Assembly (NCBI RefSeq): GCF_050589685.1
Contig: NZ_JBNGOS010000009.1
Location: forward strand, 1-64,000
Origin: Saccharicrinis sp050589685
GTDB taxonomy: Bacteria > Bacteroidota > Bacteroidia > Bacteroidales > Marinilabiliaceae
Length of the DNA: 64,000 bases
Direction of reading: 5' to 3'
Shown: positions 29,015-37,250 of the stretch, piece by piece
Numbering within the stretch: the stretch's first letter is position 1
Layout: every line of letters starts with the position of its first letter
Notes under the pieces: generated by a model
Seen by the model: only the letters and a program-made list of their open reading frames with translations
Database searches by the model: none
Told to the model about the DNA's origin: nothing
Position numbers and translations under genes: made by a program

Positions 29015-30442
29015 TTATTCAGATAGTTTTATAGAGTCTTTAAAGTCCCAATGGTAACCCCAGTCTTTCATATACTCCGCTCCATCTAAAAACTGATCAC
29101 CTCTTTTGTCTAGCATCTTTTGTAATTTAGCATCTAAATCTTCTTGCAAAGTTTTATACTCTATGTTTCCAACTAAATTATCTAACTGATAAGGATCGTT
29201 TAAATTATCATACAGTAACCATGGGCCGTTGAGGTCTTTGGCATAGGTGTATTTTTCAGTTCTGATTCCTCTGAATTCTTTGCCTCCTTTTTTATAATTC
29301 CATTGGTGAAAGGGTACCGGACATGTAATAAACGCACCATCAATATCCAGTTCTTCTTTTCCAAGTAGCTGTCCGGTATAATCGACACCTTCAACAGATT
29401 CCGGAATATGTAAATTACACATGCCTAATAAAGTGGGCATAATATCAGGGAAAGAGAACATTTTTGTCAGTTTTTCACCGCCTTTTAATTTTGCAGGGTA
29501 TTTTAACATAAAGGGGACAAGGATTGATTCTTCCCAGGGTTTTTGCTTTTTTGTTTGATCGTGAGAATATAGCATATCGCCATGATCGGAAGTAAACACA
29601 AAAATGGTTTTTTCATCTAACCCTAATCTTTTAATCTCTGCTTGCAATTCAGCAACGCAATAGTCAAGTGCTGACATGTGTGCATAGTATCCACGAATAG
29701 CTTCTTTGGCTGTTTCTGATTTATCTTCTGGTACATTAGGGCGAAGTGAGATATCCATGTCCTTGTACATTTCTCTGTATTTTATAGGCGCTGAATTGTA
29801 AGGTGCGTGCGGAGGGCCAAATGAAAGGAACAAAACAAATGGATTTTCTTTATGGGCCTGCATATACCTGATACCATCTTTGGTTTGCGCAATGGCATCG
29901 TAACCGTCCCATTTATGTTTTGTGTCTTGTTCATCGAAATAAACCGAGTTATTATAATTATGCGTACACTCATGAACTTTCCAATAGTCAAAACCTTGAC
30001 GACGATCAGAAGGTACTGGCTTAGAACGTCCATCACGATGACTCTCTCCTGGAGCATGACCGTTAATATGCCATTTACCTATGTATGCTGTCTGGTAACC
30101 ATTCTCTTTGTATACTTCCGCAATACAAACTTCTTCTGACTTTAATGGTTTGTCGTTATAAAAAACGCCATGACTAAGCGGATATTTTCCAGTCATTAAA
30201 GATGCTCTGGCCGGAGTACATACGGGTATGTTAGAAATGGCATTGGTAAATACCACTGACTCTTTTGCTAGTTGGTCTATGGCCGGAGTTTTGACTTGTT
30301 CGTTGCCAACAAAACCTAAGTCCTGGGCTCTCCACTGATCAGTTAAAACAAAAACGACATTGGGTTTTTGAATTTCTTTATTGTTTTGTTGGCTACATGA
30401 CATGAATGAAAGAGTCAGCAAAGCTAAAAATATTTTATGCAT
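29015..30442 (-). CDS. S1-family sulfatase lipoprotein
   Basis: It is a lipoprotein sulfatase (lipobox SFMSCS) of 475 residues. Metal-binding LTDQWRAQ, formylglycine motif CTPAR (Cys75) with ASLMTGKYP, GKWHINGH at ~122 and FTSDHGDM complete the active site. It is a clear paralogue of the sulfatase at 54807-56267, sharing the LTDQWRAQ start and the VCTP segment, but is encoded on the opposite strand. Its divergence from GH2 across a 539-base region suggests shared control with that block. The sulfate position it attacks is unknown. Confidence 0.93.
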   Translation of the reverse strand: MHKIFLALLTLSFMSCSQQNNKEIQKPNVVFVLTDQWRAQDLGFVGNEQVKTPAIDQLAKESVVFTNAISNIPVCTPARASLMTGKYPLSHGVFYNDKPLKSEEVCIAEVYKENGYQTAYIGKWHINGHAPGESHRDGRSKPVPSDRRQGFDYWKVHECTHNYNNSVYFDEQDTKHKWDGYDAIAQTKDGIRYMQAHKENPFVLFLSFGPPHAPYNSAPIKYREMYKDMDISLRPNVPEDKSETAKEAIRGYYAHMSALDYCVAELQAEIKRLGLDEKTIFVFTSDHGDMLYSHDQTKKQKPWEESILVPFMLKYPAKLKGGEKLTKMFSFPDIMPTLLGMCNLHIPESVEGVDYTGQLLGKEELDIDGAFITCPVPFHQWNYKKGGKEFRGIRTEKYTYAKDLNGPWLLYDNLNDPYQLDNLVGNIEYKTLQEDLDAKLQKMLDKRGDQFLDGAEYMKDWGYHWDFKDSIKLSE

Positions 30443-30981
30443 CAGTTTAATATTTTAATAATGTGTATGCTATTTTATTTACAACATTAAAAATGCCTAA
30501 GATTTGGATAATAGCAATGAAGTTTTTTGTCATTTTTTTGAATATATAACCCACAAATGAATTATTGTGTCATGGAGGTTCGTAAGTTCATGTGTTATAT
30601 ACAAGCTCCTAAAATGTCATAAATTATCTGATAATCCGGGCTAACTTTAAATTGATTTATTTGTGTTGTTCAAAATAACGATTAGATAAGATATTTGTAT
30701 GCTTCAGAAGTTCATTTTTTTATTTGTCAACGGAAAGAAAACCAAAGTATATCGTATAGGATAATGGTTGAATCATAAGGAACAGATGACTTATCTTGAC
30801 CTATTAGTTCAAGTTTTGTGTAAAATTTAAATGTTTTGCAACATAAGTTCTGTTGCGTCATGTATATAATTCCTTTTTTAACTCCAAAAGTTTACAATGC
30901 CTTAAGCAATGTAAAAATAGAATATGATTTTAAGGATATTGCTATTTTCAAAAGTAGTGTAACGCTTTAAAGAATTAAAAA
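30443..30981. promoter_or_regulatory. divergent control region between sulfatase and GH2
   Basis: This is a 539-base AT-rich gene-free stretch between the sulfatase start (minus) and the GH2 start (plus). It should contain two promoters and perhaps a site for the nearby AraC regulator. I found no convincing -7/-33 pair, inverted repeat or coding frame. Confidence 0.45.
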
Positions 30982-33822
30982 ATGAAGGATTCTAACTGTA
31001 AGACTTTTTTATGGCTAATGATTATTAGCCTTTCTATACCAACTATCGTTGCACAACGAAAAGTATTTTTATCTGGGCAAGATGCCGCAACAGCGATCGA
31101 CTGGGAATTTAAAATCAGTGATGGACGTAATAGCGGTTTCTGGACCACCATACCAGTGCCATCCAATTGGGAAACGGAAGGCTTTGGTTACTACCTCTAC
31201 GGGATGGATAAAATGGAGAAACGAACACCTCCTTTAGGTTATTACCGTCATTCGTTTTCTTTTTCCAAGCAAAAGGCTAAGCGTTACTTTATCACTTTCC
31301 AAGGGGCGATGACCGATACCAAAGTCACCTTAAATAATAAAGAAGTAGGCTTTCATCAGGGCGGATTTACTGAATTTAAGTATGAAGTGAGCGATGCACT
31401 GAAAGATGGCGAAAACCGATTGGAAGTAGAAGTGAACAGTACATCTACTGACGCTTCTCTTGCAGCTGCTGAGCGCTATGCCGATTTCTGGCTATTTAGT
31501 GGTATTTTTCGCCCCGTATTTATTGATGAGGTTCCTGATGAGTTTATAGAAAACGTTGCCATTGATGCCCAAATGACAGGCGATTTCAAAATGTGGGTGT
31601 ATACCAATGGTGTAGAAGAAGCCAATACGATTTCGGCACAGGTCTATGATGCTAAAGGTCATAAAGTAGGTAAGTCATTTTCGGCAAAAATTCAAGGTGA
31701 GAAAACAGGGTTAGTTTCTGGTTTTGATGATGTTGGCCTTTGGTCGCATGAGTTTCCTCAACTGTATTCTGTCGAAGTTCAATTGAAGAATAAGAATAAA
31801 GTGCTGCATACTTATACCCAGAAGTTTGGTTTTCGAACCTTTGAGGTACGCGATCACGATGGTTTTTATCTGAACGGGAAACGCATTTTATTGAAAGCGG
31901 CTAATATGCACAGTTTTAGTCCTGAGACGGGCCGTACACTTGCTAAAGCTGATATGGAGGAAAACATCCGTATCATGCAGAATTTAAATATGAACTGTGT
32001 ACGCCCATGTCATTATCCACCGGATACCTATTTATTTGATTTATGTGATTCTTTAGGTTTGCTTTGTATGGATGAAACAACGGGTTGGGTTAAACCGCTT
32101 GCTACGCCAATCGGAACACAAATCGTTAAAGAAATTGTGACGAGGGATGTGAACCATCCGTCCATCATCTTATGGAGTAACGGTAATCACAATGCACATA
32201 ATCCTGAACTTGACCTGGTATTTCATCAATGGGACATTCAGAAACGTCGTCCGTTAAAAAATGCACCTAAAAATGGCGATATTTTCAGAGGGTATACTCC
32301 TGAATGGGACATTGTGAATACAACCTATTATCCTAATTACGAAACCGTAAAGTGTGCCTTGTTTGAGCAAGATCATATTTATCTGCCCAACGAAACTTTA
32401 CATGCGCTATACGACGGTGGTGGTGGTGCCAACCTGAAAACCTATTGGGATATGTTTGAGGCCTCAGAAGTTGGGGGCGGTTTAACCATCTGGGCGCTGT
32501 TTGATGAAGGATTGATGCGCACAGATATGGGCTACATTGTCGATAACCAGGGAGCAAAAGCTGCAGATGGTATCATTGGGCCACATGGCGAATGGGATGG
32601 TAGCTCTTATGCGGTTAGAGAAATTTGGTCGCCCGTTGTGATTGGTAATAAAAATATCGGCGTTGACTTCGATGGTACCTTAGAGGTGCACAATAAATTC
32701 TCGTTTACCAACCTGAACCAATGCCACATAGAATGGAAACTGATTAATTTTGCCAACCCCGATGGTACACCCAACGGACACAGGACTGTGGCATCCGGAA
32801 AAATAGATGCAAATGTGGCAGCAGGAGAGAAGGGAACGCTTTCGTTCGAAATACCCGAATCGTATGTGAATAACGATGCGCTTGGCATCCAGGTGTATGA
32901 TACCAAAGGGATCCAGGTGTATGATAAGCGTATGCCTATCACCACCTCAAAGCGACCTGACTTTAGAGGGTCATTTAACGCCGGCTACAAGCAGTCAAAG
33001 GTTGATGCCTTTACTTTCCAACGCTATAAAACGACCTTGAAGTTTGATCGTAATAGTGGGATTTTGTTATCGGTGTTGGATAATGGTAAGCTTACCAGTT
33101 TGGCCAACTTTCCATTCTTGACATTTGGTGAAGCCGATACTACGCTCGTCAATAGTTCTGTCAAAATATCACATGTCAGTGTGAATCAAGAGGGCAATGA
33201 TTGGATTATTGAAGCTAAAGATACCAAAGGTTTCGACTATCTTAAGTGGACGCTGAAAGCCAACGGAGAAATAGCCTTGGACTACGCCTACACCCTTGAT
33301 GAAGGCAAGTACCACTACGCCGGTATTGGTATCGAAGTGAGGGCTGAGGATGTCTTGCGTAAGCGCTTTCTTGGTCAAGGCCCTGAGCGTATCTGGAGCA
33401 ACCGTAAAGAAGGAGGTGTCCTCGATGTGTATTCGGTAGAAAAACGAGTAAATATTCCAGGTCAAGTCTATAATGCACCTGCTTTTGAAGGCTGTTTTGC
33501 ACCTTGGAATTGGGCCGTGTTTTATTTGGATAATCATCTAAATCTTGGCTTTAAAAATCAATCGGATGTGATTTTAGGTGTACTCAACCCGACCAATGCC
33601 AAAGATCCCAAACAAGCCCAATGGACTTATCCGACAAGAGAAGGTTTTTTCTTTTTCGATTATATCTCAGCTGTTGGTTCCAAATGGAAGAAGCCAACAG
33701 AGTTTGGGCCAGATGCACAACCTCATATGATTAACCAGCAGGTGAAAGGTTCCGTTTCTATGTTCATCAACTGGAATAAACCTACTGTAAAAGCGAAACG
33801 TGTGGATATGGAGCTGGAGTAA
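30982..33822 (+). CDS. GH2-family protein with substituted catalytic residues
   Basis: It has 946 residues and a signal peptide (1-24, ending IVAQ). The GH2 fold is clear: jelly-roll (~40-190, PVPSNWE and GYYRHSFSF), Ig-like domain (~195-300), TIM barrel (~300-545), a further sandwich, and a C-terminal beta-galactosidase small-chain-like domain (~680-946). The catalytic positions are odd. The usual acid/base motif G-N-E reads SNGNH here (His403), and where the nucleophile Glu is expected the sequence is ALYDGGGG (Asp478). The His-Asp pair could mean a changed mechanism, a non-catalytic binding protein, or a subfamily whose catalytic residues lie elsewhere. The first ~60 residues are duplicated in the relic immediately downstream. 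Beta-galactosidase function should not be assumed. Confidence 0.88.
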   Translation: MKDSNCKTFLWLMIISLSIPTIVAQRKVFLSGQDAATAIDWEFKISDGRNSGFWTTIPVPSNWETEGFGYYLYGMDKMEKRTPPLGYYRHSFSFSKQKAKRYFITFQGAMTDTKVTLNNKEVGFHQGGFTEFKYEVSDALKDGENRLEVEVNSTSTDASLAAAERYADFWLFSGIFRPVFIDEVPDEFIENVAIDAQMTGDFKMWVYTNGVEEANTISAQVYDAKGHKVGKSFSAKIQGEKTGLVSGFDDVGLWSHEFPQLYSVEVQLKNKNKVLHTYTQKFGFRTFEVRDHDGFYLNGKRILLKAANMHSFSPETGRTLAKADMEENIRIMQNLNMNCVRPCHYPPDTYLFDLCDSLGLLCMDETTGWVKPLATPIGTQIVKEIVTRDVNHPSIILWSNGNHNAHNPELDLVFHQWDIQKRRPLKNAPKNGDIFRGYTPEWDIVNTTYYPNYETVKCALFEQDHIYLPNETLHALYDGGGGANLKTYWDMFEASEVGGGLTIWALFDEGLMRTDMGYIVDNQGAKAADGIIGPHGEWDGSSYAVREIWSPVVIGNKNIGVDFDGTLEVHNKFSFTNLNQCHIEWKLINFANPDGTPNGHRTVASGKIDANVAAGEKGTLSFEIPESYVNNDALGIQVYDTKGIQVYDKRMPITTSKRPDFRGSFNAGYKQSKVDAFTFQRYKTTLKFDRNSGILLSVLDNGKLTSLANFPFLTFGEADTTLVNSSVKISHVSVNQEGNDWIIEAKDTKGFDYLKWTLKANGEIALDYAYTLDEGKYHYAGIGIEVRAEDVLRKRFLGQGPERIWSNRKEGGVLDVYSVEKRVNIPGQVYNAPAFEGCFAPWNWAVFYLDNHLNLGFKNQSDVILGVLNPTNAKDPKQAQWTYPTREGFFFFDYISAVGSKWKKPTEFGPDAQPHMINQQVKGSVSMFINWNKPTVKAKRVDMELE

Positions 33823-33844
33823 ATTTAATATAGGATAAGTACTT

Positions 33845-34057
33845 ATGAATAGTAGATTATTATATCGAAGCTTTGTCTTGCCTATTGCTACCTTTTCGTT
33901 GGCGATGAATGCCCAGCGCAAAATATATCTTTCAGGCGAAGATGCTGCCACTGCTGTCAACCGGGATTTTAAAATCGATCATGGCGGCAGTGGTGTTTCC
34001 CGGACAACCATTCCTGTACCCTCTAACTGGGAGGCCGTAGGTTTTGGGTTTTTATGA
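33845..34057 (+). pseudogene. truncated copy of the GH2 N-terminus
   Basis: This 70-codon frame has a signal peptide followed by AQRKIYLSGEDAATAVN and TTIPVPSNWEAVGFGF, almost co-linear with the start of the intact GH2 upstream (AQRKVFLSGQDAATAI, TTIPVPSNWETEGFGY). It stops just after GFGF, where the intact protein continues for ~880 more residues. It is best read as the stub of a tandem GH2 duplicate whose remainder was deleted. A short expressed peptide is unlikely. Confidence 0.85.
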
Positions 34058-34095
34058 AGATTGAAGATTAGTAATGAAATTAAAAGTTAATATTT

Positions 34096-35358
34096 ATGTT
34101 TATGAATTATTTGAAGATGAAGTTTATACGAGCATTAATGTTAATGCTAAGCTTTTCCGCTTTCTTTGTTAAGGCGCAAGAAGCAAATTTAACAAATGCG
34201 ATTGTCGGTGAAGATGTCGTTTTTGAAGAAAAAGCAGGTCTGGTAGCAGTGGAGGCCGAGTATTTTTATAAACAAAGCCGTACGGATATCAGGCAGTGGT
34301 ACCGTTCCTCAAAATTCGAAGAGCCAAAAGCAGGCCGTGATGAGGATACCTTGCATGTCTACGGTTCTAGTAAAAATGCTTATATCGAAATTTTACCTGA
34401 TACCCGCGTGACTCACGACGACCCGCTGGTAAGAGGTGAAAACTTTAGTGATATTCCTGGTATGATGGCTACAGTTCACTATAAGATTAAATTCACAAAC
34501 CCCGGACGTTATTATGTTTGGGCACGGGCGATGAGCACAGGAGGCGAAGACAATGGTGTACATGTTGGCTTGAATGGACAATGGCCGGAGCATGGACAAC
34601 GCTTACAATGGTGCATAGGCCGAAACCGCTGGACCTGGAGTAGCAAGCAACGGACGAAAGAAGTACATTGTGGTATTCCTTATGCCATTTACCTGGATAT
34701 TGAAAAGCCAGGTGTACATGATGTGCAATTTAGTATGCGCGAAGATGGTTTTGAGTTTGATAAGTTCCTGTTAACAAAGGATAAGTATTACAAACCTGAA
34801 GGTAAAGGCCCTGAGGTGCTTGCCAATGCTATGCTCCCCGCTGCATATGCTTCTGTACCTGCACCCGTCATCCGAAAAAATTATTTCCAGTTGGTAGCGG
34901 AGGCATTGCCTGAGAATAAATCCATAGCAGCACAGAAATTTCCATCAGTCGGTACCGACTTTTATACCCATGGTAAAAACTGGATGGCCATTAACCCCAA
35001 TACCCATAAAGAAGCCACTACCAGCACTGCATTCAACTTTGAAAGCGGGAAATACGATATTGTATTTATTGGTGTTGGAGAGAATGATGGACGTTCGACC
35101 TTTCAACTATTGGTGAATGGTAAAGAAGTGGGTACCTACCATCCACAGCCGACCGAAAACATGTTTGAAGAAGGTAAAGATTTTAATGCACTCTGGAAAA
35201 ACATTGAATTAAAAAAAGGTGACAAGCTTACGGTACATGCCAAAGTAGGTACAGATGGAAAGGAATTTTGTCGTGCACGATGGGCCGGCTTGGTGTTTGC
35301 GCCCGTGGGAAAAGGGGAAAAAATCCAGAATTTTCCTTCAACCTTCGATCCTAACTAA
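34096..35358 (+). CDS. secreted two-module beta-sandwich protein (GH115 C-terminal-like)
   Basis: It has 420 residues with a signal peptide (after Met8, ending FFVKAQ). The first module (~40-225) contains LVAVEAEYFYKQ and GRYYVWARAMSTGGEDNGVH, resembling the C-terminal carbohydrate-binding-like domain of GH115 enzymes. The second module (~275-412) is another beta-sandwich with FNFESGKYDIVFIGVGENDG. No catalytic domain is present, so it may be a stand-alone glycan-binding protein or a divergent lyase with a jelly-roll fold. It follows the GH2 stub by 38 bases and precedes the nucleoside-hydrolase-like gene by 29, so the three sit in one transcript. The module assignments are from motif resemblance and are moderate. 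Confidence 0.75.
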   Translation: MFMNYLKMKFIRALMLMLSFSAFFVKAQEANLTNAIVGEDVVFEEKAGLVAVEAEYFYKQSRTDIRQWYRSSKFEEPKAGRDEDTLHVYGSSKNAYIEILPDTRVTHDDPLVRGENFSDIPGMMATVHYKIKFTNPGRYYVWARAMSTGGEDNGVHVGLNGQWPEHGQRLQWCIGRNRWTWSSKQRTKEVHCGIPYAIYLDIEKPGVHDVQFSMREDGFEFDKFLLTKDKYYKPEGKGPEVLANAMLPAAYASVPAPVIRKNYFQLVAEALPENKSIAAQKFPSVGTDFYTHGKNWMAINPNTHKEATTSTAFNFESGKYDIVFIGVGENDGRSTFQLLVNGKEVGTYHPQPTENMFEEGKDFNALWKNIELKKGDKLTVHAKVGTDGKEFCRARWAGLVFAPVGKGEKIQNFPSTFDPN

Positions 35359-35387
35359 CATTTGATATTACAGAAAAACAAAGCATT

Positions 35388-36248
35388 ATGAATAAAATAG
35401 CTCTATTAATAATCGTCCTTTTTACTGTTTCAACAACAGGTTCAGCTACTGATATTAACCCACCTGCCGGTCGTATTGCCATTGTGGCCGATGGTAACTC
35501 TCCGGATCCGGATGATCTGGGAGGGACTGCCGTAACCATAGCCTTGTTAAGGGCTGCAGGTCTTGAAGATAGATTGGTGCACTATTCCCACAGTTGTGAT
35601 ATTGTTAGAAGTAATAGGATATCGGAAGAAGCGGAGAAAGAGCGCCATTTAATGATGCAATTAACCTGCGACGGAACAGCAAGACGCTGGGGAGGTTTTG
35701 AGCACATCGACTTTATTGACGCAAAGCGGAACTTAGATCTTGCCATCAAGGATTTGGCCAGTGCTATTAATGCATCAAGTGCCGACAATCCATTGTGGAT
35801 TGTCGAAGCAGGAGAACCTGATTTAATTGGTTTTGCATTGGATGCATCATTAAGGGAGAGACACGAATTTGTAAAAGTGATAACCCACCATCCGGCCAAT
35901 GACCAAACGGGCGAGTTTTATATGTGGGAGGAGATTTTGGAATTTAACGTTGAAGAGGTGCGTATTCCAGATCAGAACATCCTGCTAAAAGTAGATGAAG
36001 AAAAATGGGATTGGGCAAAGGACCATCCAGATCATCGTATGCAGTGGGTGTGGCTGATGGGAAAAATGGCCGAGGTGGATGATGTTGTTAAATTCCAAAA
36101 AGGGAAGTGGGACTGCTCTGATGCCGGTATGGTGTATTACTGGATAACAGGTGCAAATGTTAACAAAGGAGAGATTCAGCCTGCAGTATATGATATAAAA
36201 GCAATGCTACTAAATTATCTTGAAAAAGAAGTAAGATTGAATCATTAG
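35388..36248 (+). CDS. secreted nucleoside-hydrolase-like protein
   Basis: It has 286 residues and a signal peptide (~1-20). The motif IAIVADGNSPDPDDLGGTAV near the N-terminus resembles the Asp-rich calcium site (DxDxxxDD) of the inosine/uridine nucleoside hydrolase fold, here with an altered spacing. A mid-protein strand LWIVEAGEPDLIGFAL and a HHPAND motif fit a Rossmann-like hydrolase. Export and PUL context argue against nucleoside salvage; relatives of this fold occur in carbohydrate loci with unknown or glycosidic roles. It is the last intact gene before a relic zone. Function is uncertain. Confidence 0.7.
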   Translation: MNKIALLIIVLFTVSTTGSATDINPPAGRIAIVADGNSPDPDDLGGTAVTIALLRAAGLEDRLVHYSHSCDIVRSNRISEEAEKERHLMMQLTCDGTARRWGGFEHIDFIDAKRNLDLAIKDLASAINASSADNPLWIVEAGEPDLIGFALDASLRERHEFVKVITHHPANDQTGEFYMWEEILEFNVEEVRIPDQNILLKVDEEKWDWAKDHPDHRMQWVWLMGKMAEVDDVVKFQKGKWDCSDAGMVYYWITGANVNKGEIQPAVYDIKAMLLNYLEKEVRLNH

Positions 36249-36355
36249 TAGAGCGTTCTAAAAATTCTATGGAACGGTTTTGTACCCAAAGGTCTTTATG
36301 CAGAATCGTTCCGTAATCCCTCAAAATAAAAGATCCCATTAGATCACTAATTCTT

Positions 36356-36538
36356 TTGTTTTCTATTTCTTTCATACTTTCTATATCAAAGTATCCACTA
36401 GAGAAAACATTATATGGTTCAACCTATGAAATTATTACTGAAACAGAAATTCGTTTAGCGCAATATAGAGCAGGAATGTATTTGTTGGAAGTCACTACAG
36501 AACAAGCTAGATCTGTCAGGAAAATTATTCTTCAGTAA
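36356..36538 (+). pseudogene. remnant of a T9SS sorting domain
   Basis: The 60-codon frame ends YRAGMYLLEVTTEQARSVRK and IILQ, the last strands of a T9SS C-terminal sorting domain. The start of the domain and any cargo are missing. It indicates that a T9SS-exported protein once lay here and was deleted. The codons before ~36380 are not interpretable. Confidence 0.6.
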
Positions 36539-36659
36539 AGTAGATATTCATTTTAAGTACAGGAGCATCACAAGATCGGCGAAGTCAATGATTGGAATTT
36601 TTGAAGAGTTACATCAGGTAGCTTAAAATCATTAAATCAACTGATTCGATTGAGATAAT

Positions 36660-37015
36660 TGATAGAAGTAAAAACCAACCTAACGTTCAGCTCAACCTGT
36701 CTTTTTGTGGGGTTTATATCTGTGCTAAACCCCATAAATAAGTATAAAACCATCCTCGTTTAAAATTCTCTTTTTATCGGTTTTCTTCGTCTCAAAAACA
36801 CCTCCACTTTCGGTAAATGGAACAAACTGAAGTTCTTTTAGCACGCACACTTTTTCCCACGCAAACATATAGCTCCCCGGATGACCTTTGATAAGATTAG
36901 AATCACCCTTATTGATTTTTGCACTTCCTAAGCTGTTGACACAGAAATCCCACTTCATGTCGTGTTCAAATGATATTAAGTACTTCCGGTGATTATCCTA
37001 CAAACCCATGTCATT
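36660..37015 (-). pseudogene. decayed copy of the AraC regulator N-terminus
   Basis: Read on the minus strand it matches the cupin half of the AraC regulator at 27737-28636. The start region reads M-G-L-stop-DNHRKYLISFEHD, then MKWDFCVNSLGSAKI, HPGSYMFAWEK and DGFILIYGV. After this, matching sequence continues (HRYKPHKKTG) but three positions that are Trp in the intact copy are TAG, TGA and TAG. No helix-turn-helix half remains. The open frame 36725-36958 is the longest uninterrupted piece. This is a 5' fragment of a duplicated regulator in advanced decay. Confidence 0.85.
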
Positions 37016-37250
37016 TCATATAATAAAAATATCAGATTGTCAATATTAAATGGTGTAATTTTTAATGAACTTCATATCCGTAAATTCAGAAAGCAAAGAT
37101 TAATGTTTTCATAAAAAGGGAGTTTGTGATCTAAATAATATTCTCAACAAGAAAAAAAGAATGTTGGTTGTTCAATGCTAACACTTCTTTTTTAAGTTAA
37201 AATGTGCTTTTATTGATATTATATAAATAATAAATAAGTTAAATAAAACC
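37016..37250. promoter_or_regulatory. upstream region of the GH106-isomerase-SusCD block
   Basis: This AT-rich gene-free stretch between the AraC relic and GH106 must supply the promoter for the downstream block. No specific element is recognised. Confidence 0.35.

Noticed and set aside
30982..33822. Naming the GH2 gene lacZ or beta-galactosidase
   Set aside because: Both catalytic positions are non-canonical, so only the family can be claimed.
36271..36312. GGAACGGTT / AATCGTTCC hairpin after the nucleoside-hydrolase-like gene
   Set aside because: The stem is nine pairs with one wobble, the loop is 24 bases long and no T tract follows, so a terminator call is not justified.
36725..37015. 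Stop-codon reassignment in the AraC copy (stops at Trp positions)
   Set aside because: Intact genes in the window encode Trp with TGG and end with ordinary stops, and the relic also lacks its DNA-binding half. Decay explains it better.
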